This document shows positions 17,815 to 26,020 of a stretch of 64,000 bases of DNA, piece after piece (position 1 is the first letter of the stretch; the number at the start of each line of letters is the position of its first letter). This stretch comes from Halolamina pelagica (lineage in GTDB: Archaea; Halobacteriota; Halobacteria; Halobacteriales; Haloferacaceae). A model generated the notes under the pieces. That model was not told the DNA's origin. It searched no databases and was given only the letters and a program-made list of their open reading frames with translations. Made by a program: the position numbers and the translations under genes. Where the stretch lies: NCBI RefSeq assembly GCF_900115675.1, contig NZ_FOXI01000001.1:1-64000 (forward strand), written 5' to 3'.

Positions 17815-19059
17815 CTACTCGTGGCGCAGCGCGTCGATCGGGTCGGTACGGGCGGCGTCCCACGCCGGGTAGATCCCGGAGACGATGCCCACGCCGACGC
17901 CGACGGCGATCGCGATCGCGAACCACTCGGGCGCGAACGACACCGGGAGGTCGATCAGCTCCGCGGCCGCGTAGCCGCCGGCCAGCCCGACCACCGTCCC
18001 GAGTACCGAGCCGATGACGCCGAGGATGATGGACTCGACGAGGAACAGCTGGACGACGTCGCGGCGGGTGGCGCCGACGGCCTTCATGATCCCGATCTCG
18101 CGGGTGCGCTCGGTGACGCTGACGAGCATCATGTTCGCGATGCCGATGGCGCCCACGAGCAGCGAGATCACCGCGATCCCGGTGATGAAGTTGGTGAAGG
18201 TGCTGAGGATGCCCTGGATCTGCTCGACCAGCGCGTCGTTGGTCGTGAGCGAGACCTCGTAGGACGCCGGTTTGAGCTGGCTGGCGTCGGACTCGTTCCG
18301 CAGGTAGTCACGCGCCGGCCCCTCGACTGCGCCCACCTGCTCGTAGCTGGCCGCCCGGATCGTGAGCTGCGGGTAGGCCCGCTGGCGCTCGCCGGTCGCC
18401 GGGCTCTCGGCGGTGGTCGTGTAGAACGGGTCGGTCGGGACGTAGATCGCGGGCGTCCCGCCGCCCCCGCCGACGGCGGCGAAGCCGGTCGACTCGTTCA
18501 GCACGCCGGCGACGGTGAGCGTCCGGGAGTCGTTCTCGGCGAACTCGACGGTGATCTCGTCGCCCGCGGAGACGTTCCGCTCGAACATCCGCGCTGCGGC
18601 GGGGTTGAGCACGGTCTCGTTCGCCCCCGCCGTGAACGGGCCGCCGTCGGCGAACTCGTCCTCGTCGAAGGAGGCGGCGGTGGTGGCGGTCACCGCCGGC
18701 CACCTGATCCGGTCGTCCCGGTACTCGAGCCCCGCGATCCCGACTTGCCCGGTGGGGATGACGGCGTCGACGCCCTCGATGCCCTGTAGCTGCTCGATGT
18801 CGTGCTCGGTGAACACCGGGATCGACTCGGCGGAGCCGGGGCCGCCCTCGGGGCCGCCTGCCGGCCCGACCGTGGCGGCGATGTCCGGGCTGGAGGTGGC
18901 GACGTCGCCGACGATCGCGGCCTGCAGGCTCGCCCCCAGCGTGACGAAGGTGATGACCGAGCCGACGCCGATCACGACGCCGAGCACCGTCAGCACGGAG
19001 CGGAGCCGGTGGCCGGTGATCGCGCGCCAGCTCATCCGGACGCTCTCGAGGACGTTCAT
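17815..19059 (-). CDS. ABC transporter permease (MacB/FtsX type)
   Basis: A 414-residue permease of the MacB/LolCE/FtsX class. A single N-terminal helix (about 21-45, LRSVLTVLGVVIGVGSVITF), a large extracytoplasmic MacB periplasmic-core-like domain (50-285), then three C-terminal helices from about 290, with the signature ERTREIGIMKAVGATRRDVV between them. Such systems couple ATP hydrolysis to mechanical work on the exported substrate or lipoprotein. Its start overlaps the stop of the ATPase gene by four bases. Confidence 0.92.
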   Translation of the reverse strand: MNVLESVRMSWRAITGHRLRSVLTVLGVVIGVGSVITFVTLGASLQAAIVGDVATSSPDIAATVGPAGGPEGGPGSAESIPVFTEHDIEQLQGIEGVDAVIPTGQVGIAGLEYRDDRIRWPAVTATTAASFDEDEFADGGPFTAGANETVLNPAAARMFERNVSAGDEITVEFAENDSRTLTVAGVLNESTGFAAVGGGGGTPAIYVPTDPFYTTTAESPATGERQRAYPQLTIRAASYEQVGAVEGPARDYLRNESDASQLKPASYEVSLTTNDALVEQIQGILSTFTNFITGIAVISLLVGAIGIANMMLVSVTERTREIGIMKAVGATRRDVVQLFLVESIILGVIGSVLGTVVGLAGGYAAAELIDLPVSFAPEWFAIAIAVGVGVGIVSGIYPAWDAARTDPIDALRHE

Positions 19060-19775
19060 CGGTTCGCCTCCCCGGCGATCCGGCGCTCGGCGATCTCCTC
19101 GATCTCCTCGATCTCCCCGTCGAACAGGTGGACGATCCGCTCGGCGTGTTCGGCGACCAGGCGCTCGTGGGTCACCGTCAGGATCGTGTTGCCGGCGGCG
19201 TTGAGCTCCTCGAACAGCGCGAGGATGTCGGCCTCGGTGTCGCTGTCCAAGTTCCCCGTGGGCTCGTCGGCGAGGACGATCGCGGGGTCGTTCGCGAGCG
19301 CGCGGGCGATCGCGACCCGCTGGCGCTGGCCGCCCGAGAGCTCGTTGGGCTTGTGGTCCATCCGGTCGCCCAGTCCCACGCTCTCGAGCAGTTCGGTCGC
19401 GCGCTCGCGGCGCTCGCTCCGGCCGACGCCCTGGAACGTCATCGGGAGTTCGACGTTCTCGCGAGCGGTCTGTTGGGGCATGAGGTTGAACGTCTGGAAC
19501 ACGAACCCGATCTCGTCGCCCCGGAGGCCGGTGCGCTCGGCGTCGGAGAGTTCGGTCACGTCGACGCCGTCGACCTCGACGACGCCCTCGGTGGGGGTGT
19601 CCAGACAGCCGACGACGTTCATCAGCGTCGACTTCCCGGAACCGCTCGGACCCATCACGGCGGTGTAGGAGCCCCGCCCGATCGTGAGGGAGACACCGTC
19701 GAGCGCGTGGACCGTCTGGTCACCCATCCGGTAGGTCTTGCGAACGTCGTGCAGTTCGACGGCGGCGTCGGTCAC
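19056..19775 (-). CDS. ABC transporter ATP-binding protein (MacB/LolD type)
   Basis: A 239-residue ATPase with Walker A GPSGSGKSTLMNVVG, Q-loop FVFQTFNLMPQ, signature LSGGQRQRVAIARAL, Walker B IVLADEPTGNLD and the switch His in TVTHERLVAEHAERI. The LADEPTGNLDS form is typical of the MacB/LolD/FtsE branch and agrees with the permease downstream. It overlaps the TetR gene by four bases, so tetR, ATPase and permease form a single translationally coupled operon. Confidence 0.95.
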   Translation of the reverse strand: MTDAAVELHDVRKTYRMGDQTVHALDGVSLTIGRGSYTAVMGPSGSGKSTLMNVVGCLDTPTEGVVEVDGVDVTELSDAERTGLRGDEIGFVFQTFNLMPQQTARENVELPMTFQGVGRSERRERATELLESVGLGDRMDHKPNELSGGQRQRVAIARALANDPAIVLADEPTGNLDSDTEADILALFEELNAAGNTILTVTHERLVAEHAERIVHLFDGEIEEIEEIAERRIAGEANR

Positions 19776-20398
19776 GTGTCCGCCCCCGTGTCGTCGGCTA
19801 GCAGGACCTGTTCGACGTAGCTTTCGAGCGCGTCGCGGGCGGTCGTCGCGGCCCGATCGTCGCCGCCGGTGACCCGCCGCGTCATCGCGCCGGCGACGGT
19901 GGTGCCGACGAACTCGGCGACGCGCTCCGCGTCCACATCGCGGAACGTGCCCGCCTCGATCCCGTCCTCGATCACGTCGACGAGGTGGTCCTGGAACGCC
20001 CGGTCGTGCTCGGCGAACTGCTCGCTGTAGCGCTCGTCGTGGGCGGCCTGGGCCCGAAGCTCGACCATCGCGGCGGTGAACCCGCGGTGCTCCGCGGAGA
20101 GTTCGGGGGGAAGCATCGCGTCGACCAGGGCGTCGAGGCGCTCGCGAGGGTCGTCGTCGGCCGTCTCGGGGACCGACGACTCGTGTTCCTCGAGCATGAA
20201 CTGCAGGAAGGCGAGCAGCAGCTCGTCCTTGTCGTCGTAGTGGTGATAGAGCAGCGACTTGCTCTTCCCGAAGGACTCGGCGATGCGCTGGATCGTCAGC
20301 CCGGCGTAGCCGTGTTCACACAGTGCGAGGTACGTCGCCCGCATGATCGACTCCCGGGTAGTCTCGGGGTTCGCCAGGAACGGCGGTGTCTCCCCCAT
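19772..20398 (-). CDS. TetR/AcrR family transcriptional regulator
   Basis: A 208-residue TetR-family repressor. The HTH lies at about residues 30-60 (GLTIQRIAESFGKSKSLLYHHYDDKDELLLAF read in two pieces), and the ligand-binding C-terminal domain carries the usual TetR_C helices. The ATG at 20396-20398 is chosen since it follows a palindrome and TATA element. The first gene of an exporter operon, it probably represses that operon and responds to the exported compound. A related palindrome precedes the RND gene at 21089, so it may regulate that too. Confidence 0.92.
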   Translation of the reverse strand: MGETPPFLANPETTRESIMRATYLALCEHGYAGLTIQRIAESFGKSKSLLYHHYDDKDELLLAFLQFMLEEHESSVPETADDDPRERLDALVDAMLPPELSAEHRGFTAAMVELRAQAAHDERYSEQFAEHDRAFQDHLVDVIEDGIEAGTFRDVDAERVAEFVGTTVAGAMTRRVTGGDDRAATTARDALESYVEQVLLADDTGADT

Positions 20399-20400
20399 AC

Positions 20401-20418
20401 TGATCGAACGTTCAGTCA
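20401..20418. promoter_or_regulatory. Palindrome at the tetR promoter
   Basis: TGATCGAACGTTCAGTCA is an imperfect 18-base palindrome with core GAACGTTC and matching TGA/TCA ends, two bases upstream of the tetR start codon and downstream of a TATA-like ATATCTAT. It probably mediates autoregulation. Confidence 0.6.
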
Positions 20419-20476
20419 GATAGATATGCGTGTCGGTTCGCGGACTACTCGAGTCGGGGGGCGGTTCCCGGCCCAC

Positions 20477-20911
20477 TCAGGCCGAGTCGGAGTCGGCCGT
20501 CGCGAACTCGGTGGTACACCAGTGACAGAACTCGAGGTCGGCGTCGACCTCCTTCCCGCAGTTGGGGCAGGTGACCGTGTTCGCCTCGCCCTCGGAGACG
20601 ATCGGCACGTCGATATCGGGATCGACGCCGGTCCCGGTGTTCTCACGGTACGCGAGTAGGAACGCGTCGAGGGCGCCGATCAACTGGACGACCATCGCGG
20701 GGTAGAGGTCGGCCCGGTCGGCCACCGCCTCGCCGGCGCTGATCGTCTGCAGGGTTCCCTCCGGCACGAACGCGACGGTCGCGGCGAACGCCAGCGCGAT
20801 CCAGCCCAGCCCGCGCAGCCAGCGGCGCAGGTAGAAGTGGCCGAAGCCGGTCGCGAGCGTGCCGAGCACCCCGGCCAGATACGGGCGTAAGCGCTCCGGA
20901 ACCAGCGACAT
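20477..20911 (-). CDS. Membrane protein with C-terminal zinc ribbon
   Basis: A 144-residue haloarchaeal protein with two or three hydrophobic segments (about 10-28, 34-52 and 72-90) followed by a C-terminal zinc ribbon with two CxxC pairs (CPNCGKEV and FCHWCTTEF). This arrangement is common in small haloarchaeal membrane proteins; its function is unknown. The ATG at 20909-20911 was chosen over a long upstream frame that crosses the RND promoter. It is convergent with nothing and lies upstream of tetR on the same strand. Confidence 0.75.
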   Translation of the reverse strand: MSLVPERLRPYLAGVLGTLATGFGHFYLRRWLRGLGWIALAFAATVAFVPEGTLQTISAGEAVADRADLYPAMVVQLIGALDAFLLAYRENTGTGVDPDIDVPIVSEGEANTVTCPNCGKEVDADLEFCHWCTTEFATADSDSA

Positions 20912-20985
20912 ACCGTCGTGGAACGGCCGGTCGGCAAAAGGGGTTCCGTCTGTGACCGCCGCCGTCGGGCCGGTCTCCTCCCCGA

Positions 20986-21001
20986 CTGAACGACCGTTCA
21001 G
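20986..21001. promoter_or_regulatory. Palindrome at the RND exporter promoter
   Basis: CTGAACGACCGTTCAG has perfect 7-base arms with a 2-base spacer. It shares the GAACG/CGTTC half-sites of the palindrome at the tetR promoter (20401-20418), suggesting that the same TetR protein binds both. It lies 87 bases before the RND start. Confidence 0.6.
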
Positions 21002-21088
21002 CGAAGTCGGAAGGGTTAACCACAAGCTGTTAGTACGAGAGTACAGACAGATGTCCAGCCAGAGTGCGGCGAGCGATCGGAGGTGCGG

Positions 21089-24000
21089 ATGAGGGGGGTC
21101 GACACCGTCGTCGACGCCGTGATGGACCACAGCAAGGTGGTCATCGCGGTGATGCTGGTGCTGACCGTCGTACTGGGTAGCGGGGCCGCGATGGTCGAGC
21201 AGACCTCCTCGCTGGATCAGTTCCAGAGCGAGTCGCCGGAGGGCGACGCGCTCGACTACGCCGAGGAGAACTTCTCGACCGGCGACGAGGCCACCACGAC
21301 CGCGCAGGTGATCCAGCGCGACGACGACGTGTTGGACGAGGGGTCGCTGGTCGGCTTACTCGAGTACCAGCAGTCACTCCACGACAACGAAACCGTCAAC
21401 GCGACGCTCTCGGGCGATCGGCCCACCTCGAGCATCGCGAACGTGATCGCGATCGCGTCGATCACCGCCGAGGAGGGCGAGGACGTGCAGCGGACCGCCG
21501 CCGAACTGCAGGCGCTCAACGAGAGCGTGAGCGAGGAACGCGCGGCGATCGAGCAGCGCAACGAGACGTTGACTCGGACCGCCGGCCTCCTCCGTACGGG
21601 GCTGACGACGCTGCGGGAGAACCCTAACGCGAGCGTCGACGCCGTCTTCGCGGACGTGCAGGCGAACACGAGCGTCGAGTTCACCGACGAGGACGCCGCG
21701 ACGTTCGAGCAGGCGGCCCAACAGCTCCGGAACGCCGAGTCCGAGGAGGAGGTCCAGCAGGCGTACCGGCTCGGGACGCGTGGCGTCCTCGAGGACCAGT
21801 ACGCTACGCTGCAGGAGCGCTCGCAGGAGCTCCAGGCGGACGCCGAGCGCCTGCAGGAGTTGGCTGACGAACTCGAGACCGAGCGACAGCAGTACCGCAA
21901 CGCCTCCAACGCGACGCTCGCTGAGCAGCAGGAGGAGATCCGCTCGATGAACGAGTCGGAGCTCCACGACACCATCCAGCTAGTGCTCGGTGAGGACGCC
22001 GGGAACGACGGCGGCGAGGGCGTGGGGACGTTCGCGCTCATGCCGACCGACTACGAGCCCGGCTCGACCGAGGCCGAGGCCACGATGCTGATCGTGACGA
22101 TGGAGGGCGAGGGCTCGGCCTCGCAGGGGACCGCCGGCGAGGACGTGACCGACGCCCAGCTCGCGATGCAGGAGCTCGGTGAGGACGCCGAGGGCGGCGA
22201 GTACCTCGTCTTCGGCGCCGGGATCATCTTCGACGAGATCAACAACTCGATGGCCGACAGCCTCCTGATCGTCGGGCCGCTGGCGATCGTCTTCGTGCTG
22301 ATCGCGCTGATCGTCGCCTACCGCGACGTGCTCGACATCCTGCTGGGGCTGTTCGGCATCGGCGCGGTGCTCGCGTGGACGTTCGGCTTCATGGGCTGGA
22401 CGGGGATCGCGTTCAACCAGATCTTCATCGCCGTCCCGGTGCTGTTGATCGGGCTCAGCATCGACTACGCCATCCACATCTTCATGCGCCACCGCGAGGA
22501 GCGCGGGAACGCCGGCGGGAGCGCCCCCCGCGGCTCGATGCGGACCGCGCTGGTCGGCGTCGGGATCGCGCTGCTGTACGTCACGGCGACGACCGTGATC
22601 GGCTTCCTCTCGAACCTCACCAGCCCGGTGCCGCCGATCCGCGAGTTCGGCATCGTCAGCGCCGCGGGGATCACCGCGGCGCTGCTGGTGTTCGGCCTGC
22701 TGATCCCGGCACTCAAGGTCGAACTCGACGAGTTCCTCGAAGCCCGCGGCATCGACCGACGGAAGCAAGCCTTCGGCACCGGCGGCGGCGCGTTCTCGTC
22801 GGTGCTCGCCGTCGGCGCGACCGCCGCGCGCAAGAGCCCGTACCTGGTCATCGTCGCCGCGCTGCTGCTCAGCGCCGGCGGCGGCTACGGCGCGACCCAG
22901 GTCGACACCTCCTTCGACCAGACCGACTTCATCGCGGAGGACCCCGACGACTGGATGAAGGACCTCCCCGAACCGTTCGCCCCGAGCACGTACACCGCGA
23001 AGGCGAACCTGGAGTACGTCAACGACAACTTCGTCCGGCAGGACTCGCAGGCACAGATCCTGATACGCCAGAACAGCTCCGGCGCGCTCACACAAGACGA
23101 CGTGTTGGAACGCGTCGCCGCCGCCGAGCGCGAGGCCGCCGCCCAGGAGAACGTCACCCAGACGCTCTCGAACGGTGAGGCACGGATCGAGAGCCCGCTG
23201 TCGGTGATGGAGTCGGTGGCCGCCGAGAACGAGTCGTTCAACGAGAGCTTCGTCGCCGCCGACACCGACGGCGACGGCGTGCCCGACCGGAACCTCGGCG
23301 TGCTGTACGACGACCTCTACGAGGCCGCGCCGGACCGCGCCGCGGGCGTGATCGAGCGCGACGACGGCGAGTACACCGCCATGCGGATCGTGGTCTCCGT
23401 GCAGGGCGGCGCCGGCGGCGACGCGGTGACCGAGTCGATGCGGTCGGTCGCCGACGAAGTCCGTGGCGACGGGCTGGACGCGACCGCCACCGGCAGCGCA
23501 GTCCTGAACAAGATCGTCCAGGACCAGCTGCTCGAGACGGTCGTCGAGAGCCTGCTCATCACGCTCGTGGCGACGTTCGTCTTCCTGATGATCGCCTACC
23601 GGATCACCGAGGGCAGCGCGACGCTGGGCGCGGTGACGCTGCTTCCCGTCGCGTTCAGCGTGACGTGGATCCTGGGGACGATGCACCTGCTGGAGATCCC
23701 GTTCAACGTCATCACGGGGATGATCACCAGCCTCACCGTCGGGCTCGGGGTCGCCTACAGCATCCACCTCTCCGAGCGCTACAACCAGGAGCTCGAGCGC
23801 ACCGGCGAGATCTGGACGGCGATGGAGCGCGCGGTCACCGGCACCGGCGGCGCGCTGCTCGGCTCGGCGGCCACCACGGTCGGCGGCTTCGGCGTGCTGG
23901 TGTTCGCGATCCTGCCGCCGCTCCAGCAGTTCGGGCAGATCACCGGGCTCACGATCGTCTACGCGTTCCTCGCGAGCGTGCTGGTGTTGCCCTCGCTGCT

Positions 24001-24577
24001 CGCAGTCTGGACCAAGTACGTCGGGCCCGACGGCGTGTTCCCCGCGCCCGACGACGGTGACGCGCCGACGGGCGCCGGCGCCGCTGTGGCGGGCGACGGC
24101 CCGCGAGCGGAACGACGCCTCGACCGCCGCGTCGTCGCGCCCGGCGAGCGGGTCACGGTGACCCTCGAGACCGCCGGCGTCGACGGCCGCGCAGTGCTCT
24201 ACGAGCGCGCCGGCGAGGGTCCGACCGTCGAGTCAGCCAGCCCGGAGCCGGTCCGGACGGCCGAAACCGACGAGGTGGTCTCGGTCGCGTTCGACGACGA
24301 GAACCCGACGCTGCGGTACACGACCGGCGTGCCCGCGGAGGCGGGCGACGGCGACCGGCTCGGCTTCGACGGCGCGCTGGTGGTCGACGGCGAGTACTAC
24401 CCGGTCGACGGCGCCGAGGCGGTTGAGGTCGTGGCGGACGTGTTCGAGCGCGTGACCGCATCCGGGACGGTCTCGGCGGCGGACCTCGACGACGCCTACG
24501 AGAGCTTCGACCAGGGCACGCTGAGCGAGGGACAGCTCAACCGCGTAAACCAGGCCTGGACCCGCGAGGAGGAGTGA
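21089..24577 (+). CDS. RND superfamily (MMPL/HAE3-type) exporter
   Basis: A 1162-residue proton-driven exporter. TM1 is at about 17-38; a large extracytoplasmic domain follows with a predicted coiled coil (about 145-290, rich in Glu, Gln and Arg), then TM2-6 from about 391, with GLSIDYAIHIFMRHREER near 460. The second half repeats this layout, with helices from about 813 and the matching GLGVAYSIHLSERYNQELE. After the last helix (near 980) comes an unusual soluble C-terminal domain of about 180 residues. A GGAGGTG Shine-Dalgarno sequence precedes the ATG at 21089. The TrmB gene overlaps its stop by one base. Confidence 0.92.
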   Translation: MRGVDTVVDAVMDHSKVVIAVMLVLTVVLGSGAAMVEQTSSLDQFQSESPEGDALDYAEENFSTGDEATTTAQVIQRDDDVLDEGSLVGLLEYQQSLHDNETVNATLSGDRPTSSIANVIAIASITAEEGEDVQRTAAELQALNESVSEERAAIEQRNETLTRTAGLLRTGLTTLRENPNASVDAVFADVQANTSVEFTDEDAATFEQAAQQLRNAESEEEVQQAYRLGTRGVLEDQYATLQERSQELQADAERLQELADELETERQQYRNASNATLAEQQEEIRSMNESELHDTIQLVLGEDAGNDGGEGVGTFALMPTDYEPGSTEAEATMLIVTMEGEGSASQGTAGEDVTDAQLAMQELGEDAEGGEYLVFGAGIIFDEINNSMADSLLIVGPLAIVFVLIALIVAYRDVLDILLGLFGIGAVLAWTFGFMGWTGIAFNQIFIAVPVLLIGLSIDYAIHIFMRHREERGNAGGSAPRGSMRTALVGVGIALLYVTATTVIGFLSNLTSPVPPIREFGIVSAAGITAALLVFGLLIPALKVELDEFLEARGIDRRKQAFGTGGGAFSSVLAVGATAARKSPYLVIVAALLLSAGGGYGATQVDTSFDQTDFIAEDPDDWMKDLPEPFAPSTYTAKANLEYVNDNFVRQDSQAQILIRQNSSGALTQDDVLERVAAAEREAAAQENVTQTLSNGEARIESPLSVMESVAAENESFNESFVAADTDGDGVPDRNLGVLYDDLYEAAPDRAAGVIERDDGEYTAMRIVVSVQGGAGGDAVTESMRSVADEVRGDGLDATATGSAVLNKIVQDQLLETVVESLLITLVATFVFLMIAYRITEGSATLGAVTLLPVAFSVTWILGTMHLLEIPFNVITGMITSLTVGLGVAYSIHLSERYNQELERTGEIWTAMERAVTGTGGALLGSAATTVGGFGVLVFAILPPLQQFGQITGLTIVYAFLASVLVLPSLLAVWTKYVGPDGVFPAPDDGDAPTGAGAAVAGDGPRAERRLDRRVVAPGERVTVTLETAGVDGRAVLYERAGEGPTVESASPEPVRTAETDEVVSVAFDDENPTLRYTTGVPAEAGDGDRLGFDGALVVDGEYYPVDGAEAVEVVADVFERVTASGTVSAADLDDAYESFDQGTLSEGQLNRVNQAWTREEE

Positions 24578-25323
24578 TGGACGACGCCGACGCCGCGGCG
24601 GCGCTGACCGAACTCGGGCTGTCGACGTACGCGGCCCGGACGTTCGTCGGCCTCCAGAAGCTCGGCGTCGCGAGCGCCAGCGAGATCGCGCAGGTCGCGG
24701 ACGTGCCCCGGTCGCAGGTGTACGGCGCGGCCGACGAACTGGAGGAACTCGGCCTGATCGACGTCCAGGAGGGCTCGCCCACGCGCTACCGCCCGGTCGA
24801 CATCGACGAGGCCCGGGAACTGCTGTACGACCGGCTGCACTCGACCACCGAGGGCGCGTTCGATCACCTGGAGACCGTGCGCGGCCAGCAGGCCCCCACC
24901 GACGACCGGGAGGCCATCTGGACGACCGAGGGCCGGGAGAACGTCACCGCCCGGGTCACCTCGCTGGTCGCGGGCGCGGACGAACGGGTGCTGTTCGCGA
25001 CCAGCCGCCCCTCGCTGCTGTCCGGCGACGTGGCCGACGGGCTCGCCGACGCCGACGCGGCGGGCGTGGACGTGATCGTCGCCAGCGCCGACGCGGCCGT
25101 GCGCGAGGCCGCCAGCGAGGCCGGGCTCTCGGCGGTCGCGGTGGCGGACGCGACGCCCGAACTCAGCGTCGGCCGCGTGCTGCTCGTCGACGACGACACG
25201 GTGTTGCTGAGCGTCCGACCGACCGCCGAGATGCAGTCGGTCGCCGACGAGTCGGCGTTCTGGAGCGACGGGACGGGGTTTGCGCGCGTGCTGGCGGCGG
25301 TGATCCGCCAGGCGTTCGTCTGA
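24577..25323 (+). CDS. TrmB family transcriptional regulator
   Basis: A 248-residue regulator. The N-terminal TrmB wHTH spans about 5-70 (LTELGLSTYAARTFVGLQKLG, then ADVPRSQVYGAADELEELGLI), followed by a dimerisation segment and a C-terminal PLD-like sensor domain (REAIWTTEGRENVTARV, VLFATSRPSLL). TrmB proteins usually sense sugars, but this one sits with an RND exporter. Its ATG overlaps the exporter stop (TGATG), so the two are translationally coupled. Confidence 0.88.
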   Translation: MDDADAAAALTELGLSTYAARTFVGLQKLGVASASEIAQVADVPRSQVYGAADELEELGLIDVQEGSPTRYRPVDIDEARELLYDRLHSTTEGAFDHLETVRGQQAPTDDREAIWTTEGRENVTARVTSLVAGADERVLFATSRPSLLSGDVADGLADADAAGVDVIVASADAAVREAASEAGLSAVAVADATPELSVGRVLLVDDDTVLLSVRPTAEMQSVADESAFWSDGTGFARVLAAVIRQAFV

Positions 25324-25334
25324 ACCTGAACCTC

Positions 25335-25380
25335 TTTTAGGAGGGTCCTCCCTCGCTTCGCTCGGTCGAACCCCCTAAAA
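25335..25380 (+). terminator. Inverted repeat after the TrmB gene
   Basis: TTTTAGGAGGGT and ACCCCCTAAAA form a long stem with one bulged base, enclosing a CCTCGCTTCGCTCGG palindrome of a kind common between haloarchaeal genes. It begins 12 bases past the TrmB stop and probably ends the RND-TrmB transcript. The rest of the gap to 25833 holds no gene I can support; a CTTTATACTG TATA-like element near 25524 is the only other notable signal. Confidence 0.5.
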
Positions 25381-25833
25381 CCCGTTCATGCCAAAAAGCC
25401 GGCCTCGCCCGCTCGGCCGGGGAACCGCTCGCTTCGCTCGCGGATGCTCACATCCTCCCGACAGTAGTAGTCGCAATCGTTTCGATGATTCCCGGCACGT
25501 CGTACGTTACCAACCCCTACTCAGCTTTATACTGTCGTCTCGACTACCAGTGGGTGAGGTGACGACGACGTGCCATCACGCATCCCCACGAGCGCGCTTC
25601 TCCCCGGCCAGGGGACCCAGTCGCGCGACCGATATCCGGTCGTAGACCCGCGGTCCCCTGCCCGGATCGCGCGCGTCGTCGTTCCCGCCGTCCGGTGGGC
25701 GATCTGACGCAGTTCGTCCCCGACGGACCCGTCCCGATCCCGACTTCTTCGGGCTCGTACGCTCGGATACAGTGGATACGGCGACGTGGCTCGTATCGCC
25801 CCGCTGACGCACGACGCAACCCCTCCACAGACG

Positions 25834-26007
25834 ATGTACGTTCCAACCCCGAACACGGACCACCGACCGTATCGCCACCCACCCACCCTCGGTATGATGC
25901 TGCCGTTCGCCGCCCTGCCGCTGGCTGTGCTGTTCGCGGCGGCGTTCCCGACGGCCACCGCCGGCTTGCTCGTCGGCGTGGCGACGGGGATGGCGCTGGG
26001 GCGATAG
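25834..26007 (+). CDS. Small membrane protein (57 residues)
   Basis: A possible 57-residue protein: a polar head of about 20 residues (MYVPTPNTDHRPYRHPP) and then a strongly hydrophobic stretch of about 36 residues (MLPFAALPLAVLFAAAFPTA and onward), long enough for a tight two-helix hairpin. No function is recognised. The ATG at 25834 follows a purine-poor region with no clear ribosome site. The gene is convergent with the KAS-III-like gene, 13 bases apart. The hydrophobicity pattern supports it, but codon evidence is limited by its length. Confidence 0.5.
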   Translation: MYVPTPNTDHRPYRHPPTLGMMLPFAALPLAVLFAAAFPTATAGLLVGVATGMALGR

Positions 26008-26020
26008 CTCCCTCCCCCGC

